Source: Rhodospirillales bacterium
GTDB taxonomy: Bacteria; Pseudomonadota; Alphaproteobacteria; Acetobacterales; Acetobacteraceae
Assembly (NCBI GenBank): GCA_018971455.1
Contig: JAGXAV010000063.1
Coordinates: 1-8,586, forward strand
Direction of reading: 5' to 3'
DNA length: 8,586 bases
The notes beneath the pieces were generated by a model. It had not been told where the DNA came from and ran no database searches. It saw only the letters and a list, made by a program, of their open reading frames with translations. Both the position numbers and the translations under genes were made by a program. The first letter of the stretch is position 1; each line of letters opens with the position of its first letter. Shown here piece after piece: positions 1 through 7,576 of this stretch.

Positions 1-1285
1 CGGCGATGCGCACGCCGTCCGCCGCGCGGGTCGCCTCGTTCAGTTCGGCCAGCGTGTGCAGGATCGGCGGCACGTCGACCGGCTCGACGGCGGCGCGGGA
101 GAGCTCGGCATCGACGCGCGAGGCGTCGCTGATGTCGCTGATCAGCCGGTCGAGCCGGCCGACATCCTCGGCGATGATGGCGAGCAGGCGGCGCTGCTTC
201 TGCGGATCGTCGATGCGGCGCAGCGTTTCGATGGCGCTGCTGATCGAGGAGAGCGGGTTCTTGATCTCGTGGGCGACGTCGGCGGCGAAACGTTCGATGG
301 CGTCCATCCGCGCCCACAGCGCGCGCGCCGATCCCGCCAGCGCATGGGCGAGCTGGCCGATCTCGTCGCGGCGGGCGAGCAGGCCCTCGGGCATGTCGCC
401 GGCGCGCCCGGCGCCCTCGCGCATGCCGGCCGCCGCCCCGGCGAGGCGCAGGATGGGGCCGGCGATGGTGCGCGCCATGTACCAGGACAGCGCCACGGTC
501 AGCGCCAGCGCCAGGGAGAAGAGTGCGAGGATCGACAGGCGCACGGCGAGCAGGCTGTCATCGACCTCGCGCGCCTCGCGCGTCAGCAGCACGATGCCGA
601 GCGACGTGGCGCCGCGCAGCACCGGTTCGGCCACCGTCACCAGCAGGCGGTTGTCCTTGGTGCGGCGGATGTAGGGCGGCATTTCCCTTCCCTGGTTGGC
701 GCCGGTCAGGCGCAGCTCCTCGCGCACGTCGGGCTGCCAGTCGGGCCCGGCGGCCGAGGGGCCGGTGTCGAGCAGCGGGCCCTGGCTGGTGTGCGGCAGC
801 AGCGCCAGCACCTGGTCGTAGATATGGCCGATGGTGCCGACCAGCAGGCCGCGATCGATCGGCGGCGGCAGCGGCTCGTTGACCACGGCGCCGCCCGGTC
901 CCTCGCGCACCCGGCTGTCGGCGATGATCTGCCCGTCCGGCGCGTAGAGCCGGGCCTGGGCGTTGGGCGTCGGTTCGGTGAGACGGCGCAGCAGCGGGCG
1001 GGCGAGGTCCGGGGCGAGGTGCGGCGTGCCGGCGCCGTCCTCGCGCACCGCGGATTCGCTGAGTGCGCCGGCATCGATGCGCGCCTCCTCGCGCAGCGTC
1101 GTCACCTCCGCGCTGAGCAGGCCGTTCTGGTACTGGTCCAGATAGAGCAGGGTGACGACGAGCAGCACCAGCGGCAGCGCGTTGACGAGCAGGATGCGGG
1201 CGAGCAGCGGCGAGACGCGGTGCGGGCGCGGCGGCGGGGCCGCCGGCGGGCGCAGGCTGAGGGGAAGGATGCCGCTGTCAGGCAT
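1..1285 (-). CDS. chvG: Sensor histidine kinase, ChvG/ExoS type (partial: C-terminal catalytic domain lies beyond the left edge)
   Basis: Inner-membrane sensor kinase that should phosphorylate the ChvI regulator encoded just before it. In rhizobia this pair responds to acid and envelope stress. I translated 428 codons from the ATG at 1285-1283; the frame stays open to the edge. Order: a proline/arginine-rich cytoplasmic start (1-28), membrane segment about 29-48, a periplasmic sensor region about 49-248, second membrane segment about 249-270, a HAMP linker (about 271-325), then the dimerisation/phosphoacceptor helix. Its H box reads FAADVAHEIKNPLSS, with His339 the predicted phosphorylation site. 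This motif and the YLDQYQNGL stretch after the first membrane segment closely resemble ChvG. The N, G1, F and G2 boxes are not in the window. The gene starts 2 bases after the chvI stop, so the two are surely co-transcribed. A strong AAGGAGGA (1308-1301) sits 15 bases before the ATG, a long spacing; an in-frame CTG at 1291-1289 would be 9 bases away. Confidence 0.93.
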   Translation of the reverse strand, partial: MPDSGILPLSLRPPAAPPPRPHRVSPLLARILLVNALPLVLLVVTLLYLDQYQNGLLSAEVTTLREEARIDAGALSESAVREDGAGTPHLAPDLARPLLRRLTEPTPNAQARLYAPDGQIIADSRVREGPGGAVVNEPLPPPIDRGLLVGTIGHIYDQVLALLPHTSQGPLLDTGPSAAGPDWQPDVREELRLTGANQGREMPPYIRRTKDNRLLVTVAEPVLRGATSLGIVLLTREAREVDDSLLAVRLSILALFSLALALTVALSWYMARTIAGPILRLAGAAAGMREGAGRAGDMPEGLLARRDEIGQLAHALAGSARALWARMDAIERFAADVAHEIKNPLSSISSAIETLRRIDDPQKQRRLLAIIAEDVGRLDRLISDISDASRVDAELSRAAVEPVDVPPILHTLAELNEATRAADGVRIA

Positions 1286-1287
1286 GG

Positions 1288-1998
1288 TCAGGCCGTGGCT
1301 TCCTCCTTGTAGCGGTAGCCGATGCCATACAGGGTCTCGATGGCGTTGAACTCGTCGTCGATGGCGCGGAACTTCTTGCGCACCCGCTTGATGTGGCTGT
1401 CGATGGTGCGGTCATCGACGTAGATGTTCTCGCCGTAGGCGGCGTCGATCAGCTGGTCGCGCGATTTCACCATGCCCGGGCGCGTCGCCAGCGCCTTGAC
1501 CAGCAGAAACTCGGTGACCGTCAGCTGGATGTCGCTGCCTTTCCACAGGCATTGGTGCTTGGTGTCGTCGAGCACCAGCTCGCCGCGCGCCATCACCCCG
1601 CCAGGAGGGGCACCCGAGCCCTCGGCGCGGCTCGTCTCGTTGCGCCGCAGCAGGGCGCGGATGCGCTCGAGCAGAAGGCGCTGGCTGAACGGCTTGGTGA
1701 TGTAGTCATCCGCTCCCAGGCGCAGGCCCATCACCTCGTCCACCTCCTCGTCCTTGCTGGTGAGGAAGATCACCGGCAGCGAGGTGCGCGCGCGCAGGCG
1801 CTGGAGCAGCTCCATCCCGTCCATGCGCGGCATCTTGACGTCGAGCACGGCGAGATCGACCGGGCGGGCGATGATGCCCTGTAGGGCGCTCTCGCCGTCG
1901 GTGTAGGTGCGCACCTGGTAGCCCTCCTGCTCCAGGGTCATCGACACGCTGGTCAGGATGTTGCGGTCGTCATCGACCAGGGCGATGGTCTGCTTCAT
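1288..1998 (-). CDS. chvI: Two-component response regulator ChvI, OmpR family
   Basis: Cytoplasmic DNA-binding response regulator of 236 residues, the usual length for ChvI. The receiver domain spans about 4-118: acidic pocket Asp9-Asp10-Asp11, phosphorylation site Asp53 in [12 protein letters not shown], conserved Thr80, and Lys102 in [11 protein letters not shown] Gly/Pro-rich linker (about 121-136) joins it to an OmpR-type winged-helix domain (about 137-231) with the motifs [30 protein letters not shown] and [25 protein letters not shown] and FLTSKDEE are nearly signature sequences for ChvI. The ATG at 1998-1996 is chosen because the receiver domain begins right after it and GAGGA lies 7 bases upstream; the open frame extends further, but that part resembles no protein and overlaps the divergent gene. 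It is transcribed away from pckA, an arrangement known in rhizobia, with one extra gene between them here. The target regulon cannot be read from the sequence. Confidence 0.96.
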   Translation of the reverse strand: MKQTIALVDDDRNILTSVSMTLEQEGYQVRTYTDGESALQGIIARPVDLAVLDVKMPRMDGMELLQRLRARTSLPVIFLTSKDEEVDEVMGLRLGADDYITKPFSQRLLLERIRALLRRNETSRAEGSGAPPGGVMARGELVLDDTKHQCLWKGSDIQLTVTEFLLVKALATRPGMVKSRDQLIDAAYGENIYVDDRTIDSHIKRVRKKFRAIDDEFNAIETLYGIGYRYKEEATA

Positions 1999-2050
1999 CG
2001 GAGCGTCCTCGTGCTGCGGGGGCGAGTATGCAGCAAAATAAGGCAGGGCG
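1999..2050. promoter_or_regulatory. Divergent intergenic region between chvI and the HugZ-like gene
   Basis: These 52 bases must hold the chvI ribosome site (GAGGA, minus strand) and that of the rightward gene (TAAGG, 2039-2043, 7 bases before its ATG). The core is locally A-rich (2034-2041), which stands out in this GC-rich sequence. On the minus strand CATACT (2030-2025) could be a -10 for chvI, but no good -35 lies 16-18 bases upstream. The promoters probably reach into the neighbouring coding sequences. The promoter role is inferred from the divergent layout; I see no defined operator. Confidence 0.35.
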
Positions 2051-2791
2051 ATGGAACGGAATGTGGCAAACGAGGCGGCGGACTCCGCGGCGAGGGCGGC
2101 TGGCTGGCAGGCCCGGCTGCTGCTGCGTGGCGCGCGCATGGGCAGCCTGGCGACCGCGAGCGGCGGCCAGCCCTTCGTGGCCCTGGTGACGCCGGCGACC
2201 GCGCCCGATCTCTCGGTGCTGCTGCTGCTGTCCTCGCTGTCCGAGCATACCCGCCAGTTGCAGGCCGAGCCGCGCTGCGCGCTGCTGGTCAGCGGGCCGC
2301 CGGAGGGCGCCAATCCGCAGACGGCGGCCCGCCTGACCGTCACCGGGCTGGCCGAGCCGGCGCCTGACGCGGCGCTGAAGGCGCGCTGGCTGGCGCGCCA
2401 TCCCTACGCCGCCCTCTACGCCGATTTCGCCGATTTCAGCCTGTGGCGCATGCGCCCGCTGGCCGGCCTGCTGGTCGGCGGTTTCGCCCGCGCCACCCGG
2501 CTGCGCCAGGCTTCCCTGCTGCCGAATGCCGCGGCGGTCGCTGCCGTCGCCGCCGCCGAGGAGGGCATTCTCGCGCATTGCAACGCCGACCACGCCGACG
2601 CCCTGGCGGCGATCGCGGGGGTTGGGGGGGCGTGGCGCATGGTGGCCTGCGACGTCGATGGCTGCGACCTCGCATGCGGGGAGACGGTGCGGCGGATCGA
2701 CTGGGCGGGTCCGGTCGCCGATGCCATGGGGGTGCGGGCCGAGCTGGTGCGCCTGGCGGGCGCGGCGCGGGCGGCGGCGACCGAAAAATGA
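2051..2791 (+). CDS. HugZ-like split-barrel protein (pyridoxamine 5'-phosphate oxidase fold) with C-terminal DUF2470 domain
   Basis: Predicted cytoplasmic protein of 246 residues without a signal peptide or membrane segments. The N-terminal part (about 17-150) fits the pyridoxamine-phosphate-oxidase-like split barrel: [16 protein letters not shown] (31-46), [20 protein letters not shown] (61-80) and LLVGGFARA (140-148) are typical family stretches. The C-terminal part (about 165-240) matches DUF2470, with the usual [15 protein letters not shown] pattern at 171-185. Relatives include the heme-degrading proteins HugZ and ChuZ, and many uncharacterised proteins that bind flavin or heme. H. pylori HugZ binds heme through a histidine near its C-terminus; this protein ends AAATEK with no such histidine, so heme oxygenase activity should not be assumed. 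It is not PdxH, which lacks DUF2470. The start is supported by TAAGG 7 bases upstream. It lies divergent from chvI and 85 bases before pckA. The family call is firm; the substrate is unknown. Confidence 0.85.
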   Translation: MERNVANEAADSAARAAGWQARLLLRGARMGSLATASGGQPFVALVTPATAPDLSVLLLLSSLSEHTRQLQAEPRCALLVSGPPEGANPQTAARLTVTGLAEPAPDAALKARWLARHPYAALYADFADFSLWRMRPLAGLLVGGFARATRLRQASLLPNAAAVAAVAAAEEGILAHCNADHADALAAIAGVGGAWRMVACDVDGCDLACGETVRRIDWAGPVADAMGVRAELVRLAGAARAAATEK

Positions 2792-2817
2792 TTGCGATAT
2801 CATGGACTTGATGTGAC

Positions 2818-2846
2818 TCGACCTCGGCGGGGCGGGCCGGTATGAG
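2818..2846 (+). promoter_or_regulatory. Candidate sigma-70 type promoter of pckA
   Basis: TCGACC (2818-2823), a 17-base spacer, then TATGAG (2841-2846). Each hexamer matches four of six consensus bases. Transcription would begin near 2853, just ahead of the pckA ribosome site AGGAGA (2861-2866) and the ATG at 2877. Further upstream, ATGAT (2788-2792) and ATCAT (2799-2803) form a perfect inverted repeat around six bases, a possible operator half-site pair overlapping the end of the preceding gene. This is pattern matching only; short weak hexamers occur often by chance. Confidence 0.35.
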
Positions 2847-2876
2847 CGGCCGCAACGCCCAGGAGATACGCCCGAC

Positions 2877-4436
2877 ATGAAGCTTGCCGCCGATCCGCTC
2901 GCCAATCTCACCGCCGCCGCCCTGGTCAGCGAGGCGCTGCGGCGCGGCGAGGGCAGCTTGTCCGAGGACGGGGCGCTGATGGTGCGTACCGGGATCCATA
3001 CCGGGCGCTCGGTGCAGGACAAATTCGTCGTCGATGAGCCGGAGACCAGCGCCGAGATCGCCTGGGGTGCGGTCAACCGCAGGCTGGCGCCGGAGAAATT
3101 CGCCACCCTCAAGGGCCGCGTGGAGGCCTATCTGCAGGGGCGCGACCTGTTCACCCAGGACCTCTATGCCGGCGCCGACCCCGCCCATCGCGTGCGCATC
3201 CGCCTGCTGACCACGCATGCGTGGGCGGCGCTGTTCGCGCGCAACATGTTCATCCGTCCGGCCGAGACGGAGCTTGCCGGTTTTGTGCCGGACTACGTCA
3301 TCCTGCACGCGCCGCACTTCCAGGCCGATCCGGCGATCGACGGCGTGCGCACCAGCACCGCCGTGGCGCTGTCCTTCGCGCAGCGGCGCATCGTCATCGC
3401 CGGCACGGAATATGCGGGCGAGATCAAGAAATCGATCTTCACGGTGATGAACTGGAAGCTGCCTGCGCGCGACGTGCTGCCCATGCATTGCAGCGCCAAT
3501 GTTGGCCCGCAGGGCGACGTGGCGCTGTTCTTCGGGCTCTCCGGCACCGGCAAGACGACGCTCTCGGCCGATCCGGGGCGCGCGCTGATCGGCGATGACG
3601 AGCATGGCTGGGGCGATGGCGGCGTGTTCAATTTCGAGGGCGGCTGCTACGCGAAGGTGATCGATCTCGACCGCCAGGCCGAGCCGCGCATCTGGGCGGC
3701 GACGCACCGCTTCGGCGCCGTGCTCGAGAATGTCGTCGCCGATGGCCGCGGCCGGCTCGACCTCGCCGATCGCAGGCTGACCGAGAACACCCGCAGCTGC
3801 TACCCGCTCGACTTCATCGCCGGCGCCCAGCCCGGCGGGCGGGCCGGCCAGCCGCGCAACGTGGTCATGCTCACCGCCGATGCCTTCGGCGTTCTGCCGC
3901 CGATCTCGCGGCTCAGCCCGGCGCAGGCGATGTACCATTTCCTCTCCGGCTACACCGCCCGCGTCGCCGGCACCGAAAAGGGGCTGGGGGCGGAGCCGCA
4001 GGCGACGTTCAGCGCCTGTTTCGGTGCCCCGTTCCTGCCGCGCCGCCCGGAAATCTACGGCCGCATGCTGGCTGCCCGCATCGCCGCCAGCGGCGCGGAT
4101 TGCTGGCTCGTCAACACCGGCTGGAGCGGCGGCGCGTTCGGCACCGGCACGCGCATGGCGATCGCCCATACCCGGGCCCTGCTGCGCGCCGCCCTCGACG
4201 GCACGCTCGCCGCGGGCGAGTTCCGCACCGAGCCGCATTTCGGCCTGCGCATTCCCGCAGCCGTCCCCGGCATTCCGGCCACGGTGCTCGACCCGCGCGC
4301 CGCCTGGGCGGACCCGGCCGCCTATGACGCCGCCGCCGCCGCGCTGCGCGCGCGCTTCGAGCAGAATTTCGCCCCGTTCGCCGAGCATGTGGACGTGGCG
4401 GTGCGGGGCGTCGCCCGGGGGCTTGCCGCCGCCTGA
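2877..4436 (+). CDS. pckA: Phosphoenolpyruvate carboxykinase (ATP)
   Basis: Cytoplasmic enzyme converting oxaloacetate and ATP to phosphoenolpyruvate, ADP and CO2, the first committed step of gluconeogenesis from organic acids. The 519 residues are close to the usual 530-540. All main elements of the ATP-dependent family are present: GLSGTGKTT P-loop (220-228), IGDDEHGW metal/nucleotide loop (238-245), MHCSANVG (203-210), ENTRSCYPLDFI (303-314) and FRTEPHFG (449-456). By alignment with the E. coli enzyme, the metal ligands are Lys185, His204 and Asp241, and the oxaloacetate-binding residues are Arg44, Tyr179 and Arg306. One oddity: the usual GRSPKDKF loop reads GRSVQDKF (43-50), changing Pro-Lys to Val-Gln while keeping the arginine. 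The ATG is preceded by AGGAGA 10 bases away. The gene is probably monocistronic, with a candidate promoter upstream and a hairpin with a T run after the stop. pckA lying near chvI is known from other alphaproteobacteria. Confidence 0.98.
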   Translation: MKLAADPLANLTAAALVSEALRRGEGSLSEDGALMVRTGIHTGRSVQDKFVVDEPETSAEIAWGAVNRRLAPEKFATLKGRVEAYLQGRDLFTQDLYAGADPAHRVRIRLLTTHAWAALFARNMFIRPAETELAGFVPDYVILHAPHFQADPAIDGVRTSTAVALSFAQRRIVIAGTEYAGEIKKSIFTVMNWKLPARDVLPMHCSANVGPQGDVALFFGLSGTGKTTLSADPGRALIGDDEHGWGDGGVFNFEGGCYAKVIDLDRQAEPRIWAATHRFGAVLENVVADGRGRLDLADRRLTENTRSCYPLDFIAGAQPGGRAGQPRNVVMLTADAFGVLPPISRLSPAQAMYHFLSGYTARVAGTEKGLGAEPQATFSACFGAPFLPRRPEIYGRMLAARIAASGADCWLVNTGWSGGAFGTGTRMAIAHTRALLRAALDGTLAAGEFRTEPHFGLRIPAAVPGIPATVLDPRAAWADPAAYDAAAAALRARFEQNFAPFAEHVDVAVRGVARGLAAA

Positions 4437-4447
4437 TCGGCCGGCCA

Positions 4448-4489
4448 GCTGGCGCCCCGGCCGGCGCGCCAGCCGGCGAGGGTGTTTTT
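4448..4489 (+). terminator. Probable intrinsic terminator after pckA
   Basis: An 8-base perfect inverted repeat, GCTGGCGC (4448-4455) and GCGCCAGC (4466-4473), around a 10-base loop. The stem can be lengthened by GCCG/CGGC if CCA is left as a bulge. Five T residues follow at 4485-4489. The gap between the perfect stem and the T run (11 bases, or about 7 with the extended stem) is longer than ideal, so termination may be partial. It lies 12 bases after the pckA stop. Confidence 0.5.
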
Positions 4490-4516
4490 GCCCGGACCGG
4501 CGGGCTGCGCTATGAC
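4488..4516 (+). promoter_or_regulatory. Candidate sigma-70 type promoter of the trpBA-accD-folC group
   Basis: TTGCCC (4488-4493), a 17-base spacer and TATGAC (4511-4516), each matching four of six consensus bases. Its -35 element overlaps the T run of the pckA terminator, so one unit would end where the next begins. Transcription would start near 4523, leaving about 26 bases before the trpB GTG, enough for its ribosome site GGAG (4536-4539). No trp attenuator or leader peptide fits in that space, so control by a classical leader looks unlikely here. Unproven; based on spacing and hexamer match. Confidence 0.4.
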
Positions 4517-4548
4517 GCCCGCCTCGCGCCCCAACGGAGCAGACCGCC

Positions 4549-5774
<1,226 letters not shown>

Positions 5775-5778
<4 letters not shown>

Positions 5779-6593
5779 GCCGCATCGCCGCGCGCTTCGC
5801 GCAGATCAGGTCCGAGAAGCGCGGCGCGCTGATCCCGTTCCTGGAAGCCTGGGACCCCGATGGCGCGACCTCCATGGCGATCCTGCGCGGGATGCCGGAG
5901 GCCGGCGCCGACCTGATCGAGATCGGCTGCCCCTTCACCGACCCGATGGCCGACGGCCCGACCATCCAGCTGGCCGGGCGCCGCGCGCTCGATGCCGGCG
6001 CCAGCATGGCCCACACTCTGGCCATGGTGCGCGAGTTCCGGCGCGAGGATGACGCCACGCCGATCATCCTGATGGGCTACCTGAACCCCATCCTGGCCTA
6101 TGGCCCGCCGCGCTTCTGCACCGATGCCGCCGCCGCCGGGGTGGACGGGCTGATCATCGTCGATCTGCCCACCGAGGAGGCCGACCTGATCGCGGCGGAT
6201 GCGGCGAGGAACCAGCTCGATATCATCCGCCTGGTGGCGCCGACGACGGATGACGCCCGGCTGCCGCACGTGCTCGCCGGCAGTTCGGGCTTTGTCTATT
6301 ACGTCTCGATCACCGGCATCACCGGAACGCGCACCGCCAGCGGCGACGAGCTGGCCCGCGCCATTCCGCGCATTCGCGCCGTCACCGACCTGCCGGTGGC
6401 CGTCGGGTTCGGCGTGCGCAGCCCCGCGCAGGCGGCGCTGGCCACCCGGCACGCCGATGCGGCGGTCGTCGCCTCGGCCCTCATCGACACCCTCGCCGCG
6501 AGCCTCGATGCCGATCGCCACGCCACCGCCGGCACCGTGCGCGCCGTGCTCGACCAGGTTCGCACCCTGGCGGCGGCGGTGCGCGGGGGCTAA
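5775..6593 (+). CDS. trpA: Tryptophan synthase alpha chain
   Basis: TIM-barrel subunit that cleaves indole-3-glycerol phosphate to indole and glyceraldehyde 3-phosphate and passes indole to TrpB. From the GTG at 5775 it has 272 residues, the usual size. The catalytic pair is Glu49 (DLIEIG) and Asp60 ([10 protein letters not shown]), at the same numbers as in Salmonella. Other family marks are [10 protein letters not shown] (101-110), [15 protein letters not shown] (122-136), the active-site loop [10 protein letters not shown] (177-186) and AVGFGV (209-214). An upstream in-frame ATG at 5718 was rejected because it would extend the protein into trpB with unrelated sequence, whereas GTG overlaps the trpB stop as GTGA and gives the expected N-terminus, implying translational coupling. 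Odd point: the strand usually written T-A-G-D-P-D reads [10 protein letters not shown] (21-30), with Glu-Ala-Trp in place of Thr-x-Gly before Asp-Pro. Confidence 0.97.
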
Positions 6594-6598
6594 GAGAA

Positions 6599-6684
6599 GC
6601 CGGGGGCGCTGCCCCCGGGCCCTAAAGTCACGGGATTGAAGGGGTTGCCGCCCCTTTGCGGGCCGGGGGCGGAGCCCTCGCCCC
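6599..6684 (+). repeat. GC-rich spacer with three potential hairpins between trpA and accD
   Basis: Within the 119 bases between trpA and accD there are three consecutive inverted repeats: CCGGGGGC (6600-6607) with GCCCCCGG (6611-6618), loop 3; AAGGGG (6639-6644) with CCCCTT (6651-6656), loop 6; and GGGGCG (6666-6671) with CGCCCC (6679-6684), loop 7. The ten-base GCCGGGGGCG occurs directly repeated at 6599 and 6662. None is followed by a T run, so these are not clear intrinsic terminators. It looks like the GC-rich dispersed intergenic repeats seen in some Rhodospirillales genomes, but one window cannot show whether it is multicopy. It could also stabilise or process the mRNA between trpBA and accD. 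Confidence 0.6.
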
Positions 6685-6712
6685 GCCTTCCCTCCACGGA
6701 TGGAGCGCCGCC

Positions 6713-7576
6713 ATGAGCTGGCTGACCGAGTTTGTTCGACCCAAGATTCGGACCCTGCTGGGGCGGCGGGAAGTTCCGGAGAACCTCTGGGTTCAGTGCC
6801 CCGCCTGCCAGCAGATGATGTTCCATACCGAGCTCGAGAAGGCGCTGCGGGTGTGCACGCATTGCGGCCACCACATGCGGGTGACCGCCCAGCAGCGTCT
6901 GGCCTGGACGTTCGATGGCGGGGTGTTCACGCGCATCGAGCTGCCGAAGGCGCCGGCCGATCCGTTGCGGTTCCGCGATTCCAAGCGCTACCCGGACCGG
7001 CTGCGCGAGGCCCGCGAGAAGACCCAGCTCGATGATGCCGTGCTGGTCGCGCATGGCGCGATCGGGGGGCGGCGGGCGGTGGTGGCGGTGATGGCCTTCG
7101 AGTTCATCGGCGGTTCGATGGGTGCCGCGGTGGGCGAGGGCATCGTCGCCGCGGCACGGCTGGCGGTGCTGCAGGATGCGCCGCTGGTGGTGTTCACCGC
7201 CTCGGGCGGCGCGCGCATGCAGGAGGGTGCGATCAGCCTGATGCAGATGCCGCGCACGGTGATCGCGAGCCGGCTGGTGAAGGAGGCGGGCCTGCCCTTC
7301 GTCACCGTGCTGACCGACCCGACGACCGGCGGGGTGACGGCGAGCTTCACCATGCTGGGCGACATCCAGATCGCGGAGCCCGGGGCCGAGATCGGCTTTG
7401 CCGGGGCGCGGGTGATCGAGCAGACGGTGCGCGAGAAGCTGCCCGAGGGCTTCCAGCGCGCCGAGTATCTGCTGGCGCACGGCATTCTGGACATGGTGGT
7501 CCGGCGCGGCGAGATGAACGCGACGCTGGGCCGGCTGATCGGCCTGTTGCGGGTGAAGGAAACGGAGGCCGCGTGA
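6713..7576 (+). CDS. accD: Acetyl-CoA carboxylase carboxyltransferase subunit beta
   Basis: Beta half of the carboxyltransferase that, with AccA, moves CO2 from biotin on AccB to acetyl-CoA, giving malonyl-CoA for fatty acid synthesis; cytoplasmic. It has 287 residues. The N-terminus VRPKIRTLLGRREVPENLW (8-26) is typical of alphaproteobacterial AccD. A zinc ribbon follows with all four cysteines, Cys29, Cys32, Cys48 and Cys51. The crotonase-fold domain runs from about 60 to 280, with the acyl-CoA/oxyanion loops FTASGGARMQEG (161-172) and TDPTTGGVTASF (201-212). The ATG at 6713 is preferred over an in-frame ATG at 6656 because GGAG lies 7 bases upstream and homology begins exactly there; the longer form would translate the hairpin spacer. 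It overlaps folC by 4 bases (GTGA). Grouping with trpBA and folC is a known alphaproteobacterial arrangement, but the hairpin spacer separates it from trpA. Confidence 0.98.
   Translation: MSWLTEFVRPKIRTLLGRREVPENLWVQCPACQQMMFHTELEKALRVCTHCGHHMRVTAQQRLAWTFDGGVFTRIELPKAPADPLRFRDSKRYPDRLREAREKTQLDDAVLVAHGAIGGRRAVVAVMAFEFIGGSMGAAVGEGIVAAARLAVLQDAPLVVFTASGGARMQEGAISLMQMPRTVIASRLVKEAGLPFVTVLTDPTTGGVTASFTMLGDIQIAEPGAEIGFAGARVIEQTVREKLPEGFQRAEYLLAHGILDMVVRRGEMNATLGRLIGLLRVKETEAA

Noticed and set aside
56..1312. Plus-strand open frame of 418 codons opposite chvG
   Set aside because: The product is low-complexity Arg/Ala/Gln-rich, while the opposite strand encodes a recognisable histidine kinase with membrane segments and an H box.
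1999..2343. N-terminal extension of ChvI by about 115 residues
   Set aside because: The extra part resembles no receiver domain and overlaps the divergent gene. The ATG at 1998 has a ribosome site and gives the family length.
1970..3112. Minus-strand open frame of 380 codons opposite the HugZ-like gene and the start of pckA
   Set aside because: It crosses two real genes and the divergent region, and its translation is low-complexity without motifs.
4523..4548. trp leader peptide or attenuator before trpB
   Set aside because: The space between the candidate promoter and trpB is too short, and no Trp-codon-rich small frame with a following hairpin is seen.
6600..6618. Hairpin after trpA as an intrinsic terminator
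   Set aside because: The stem is strong but followed by GGCCCTAAAG with no T run, so it is listed as a repeat or hairpin instead.
6656..6712. Upstream in-frame ATG for accD
   Set aside because: It would translate the GC-rich hairpin spacer. The ATG at 6713 has GGAG at 7 bases and matches the family N-terminus.
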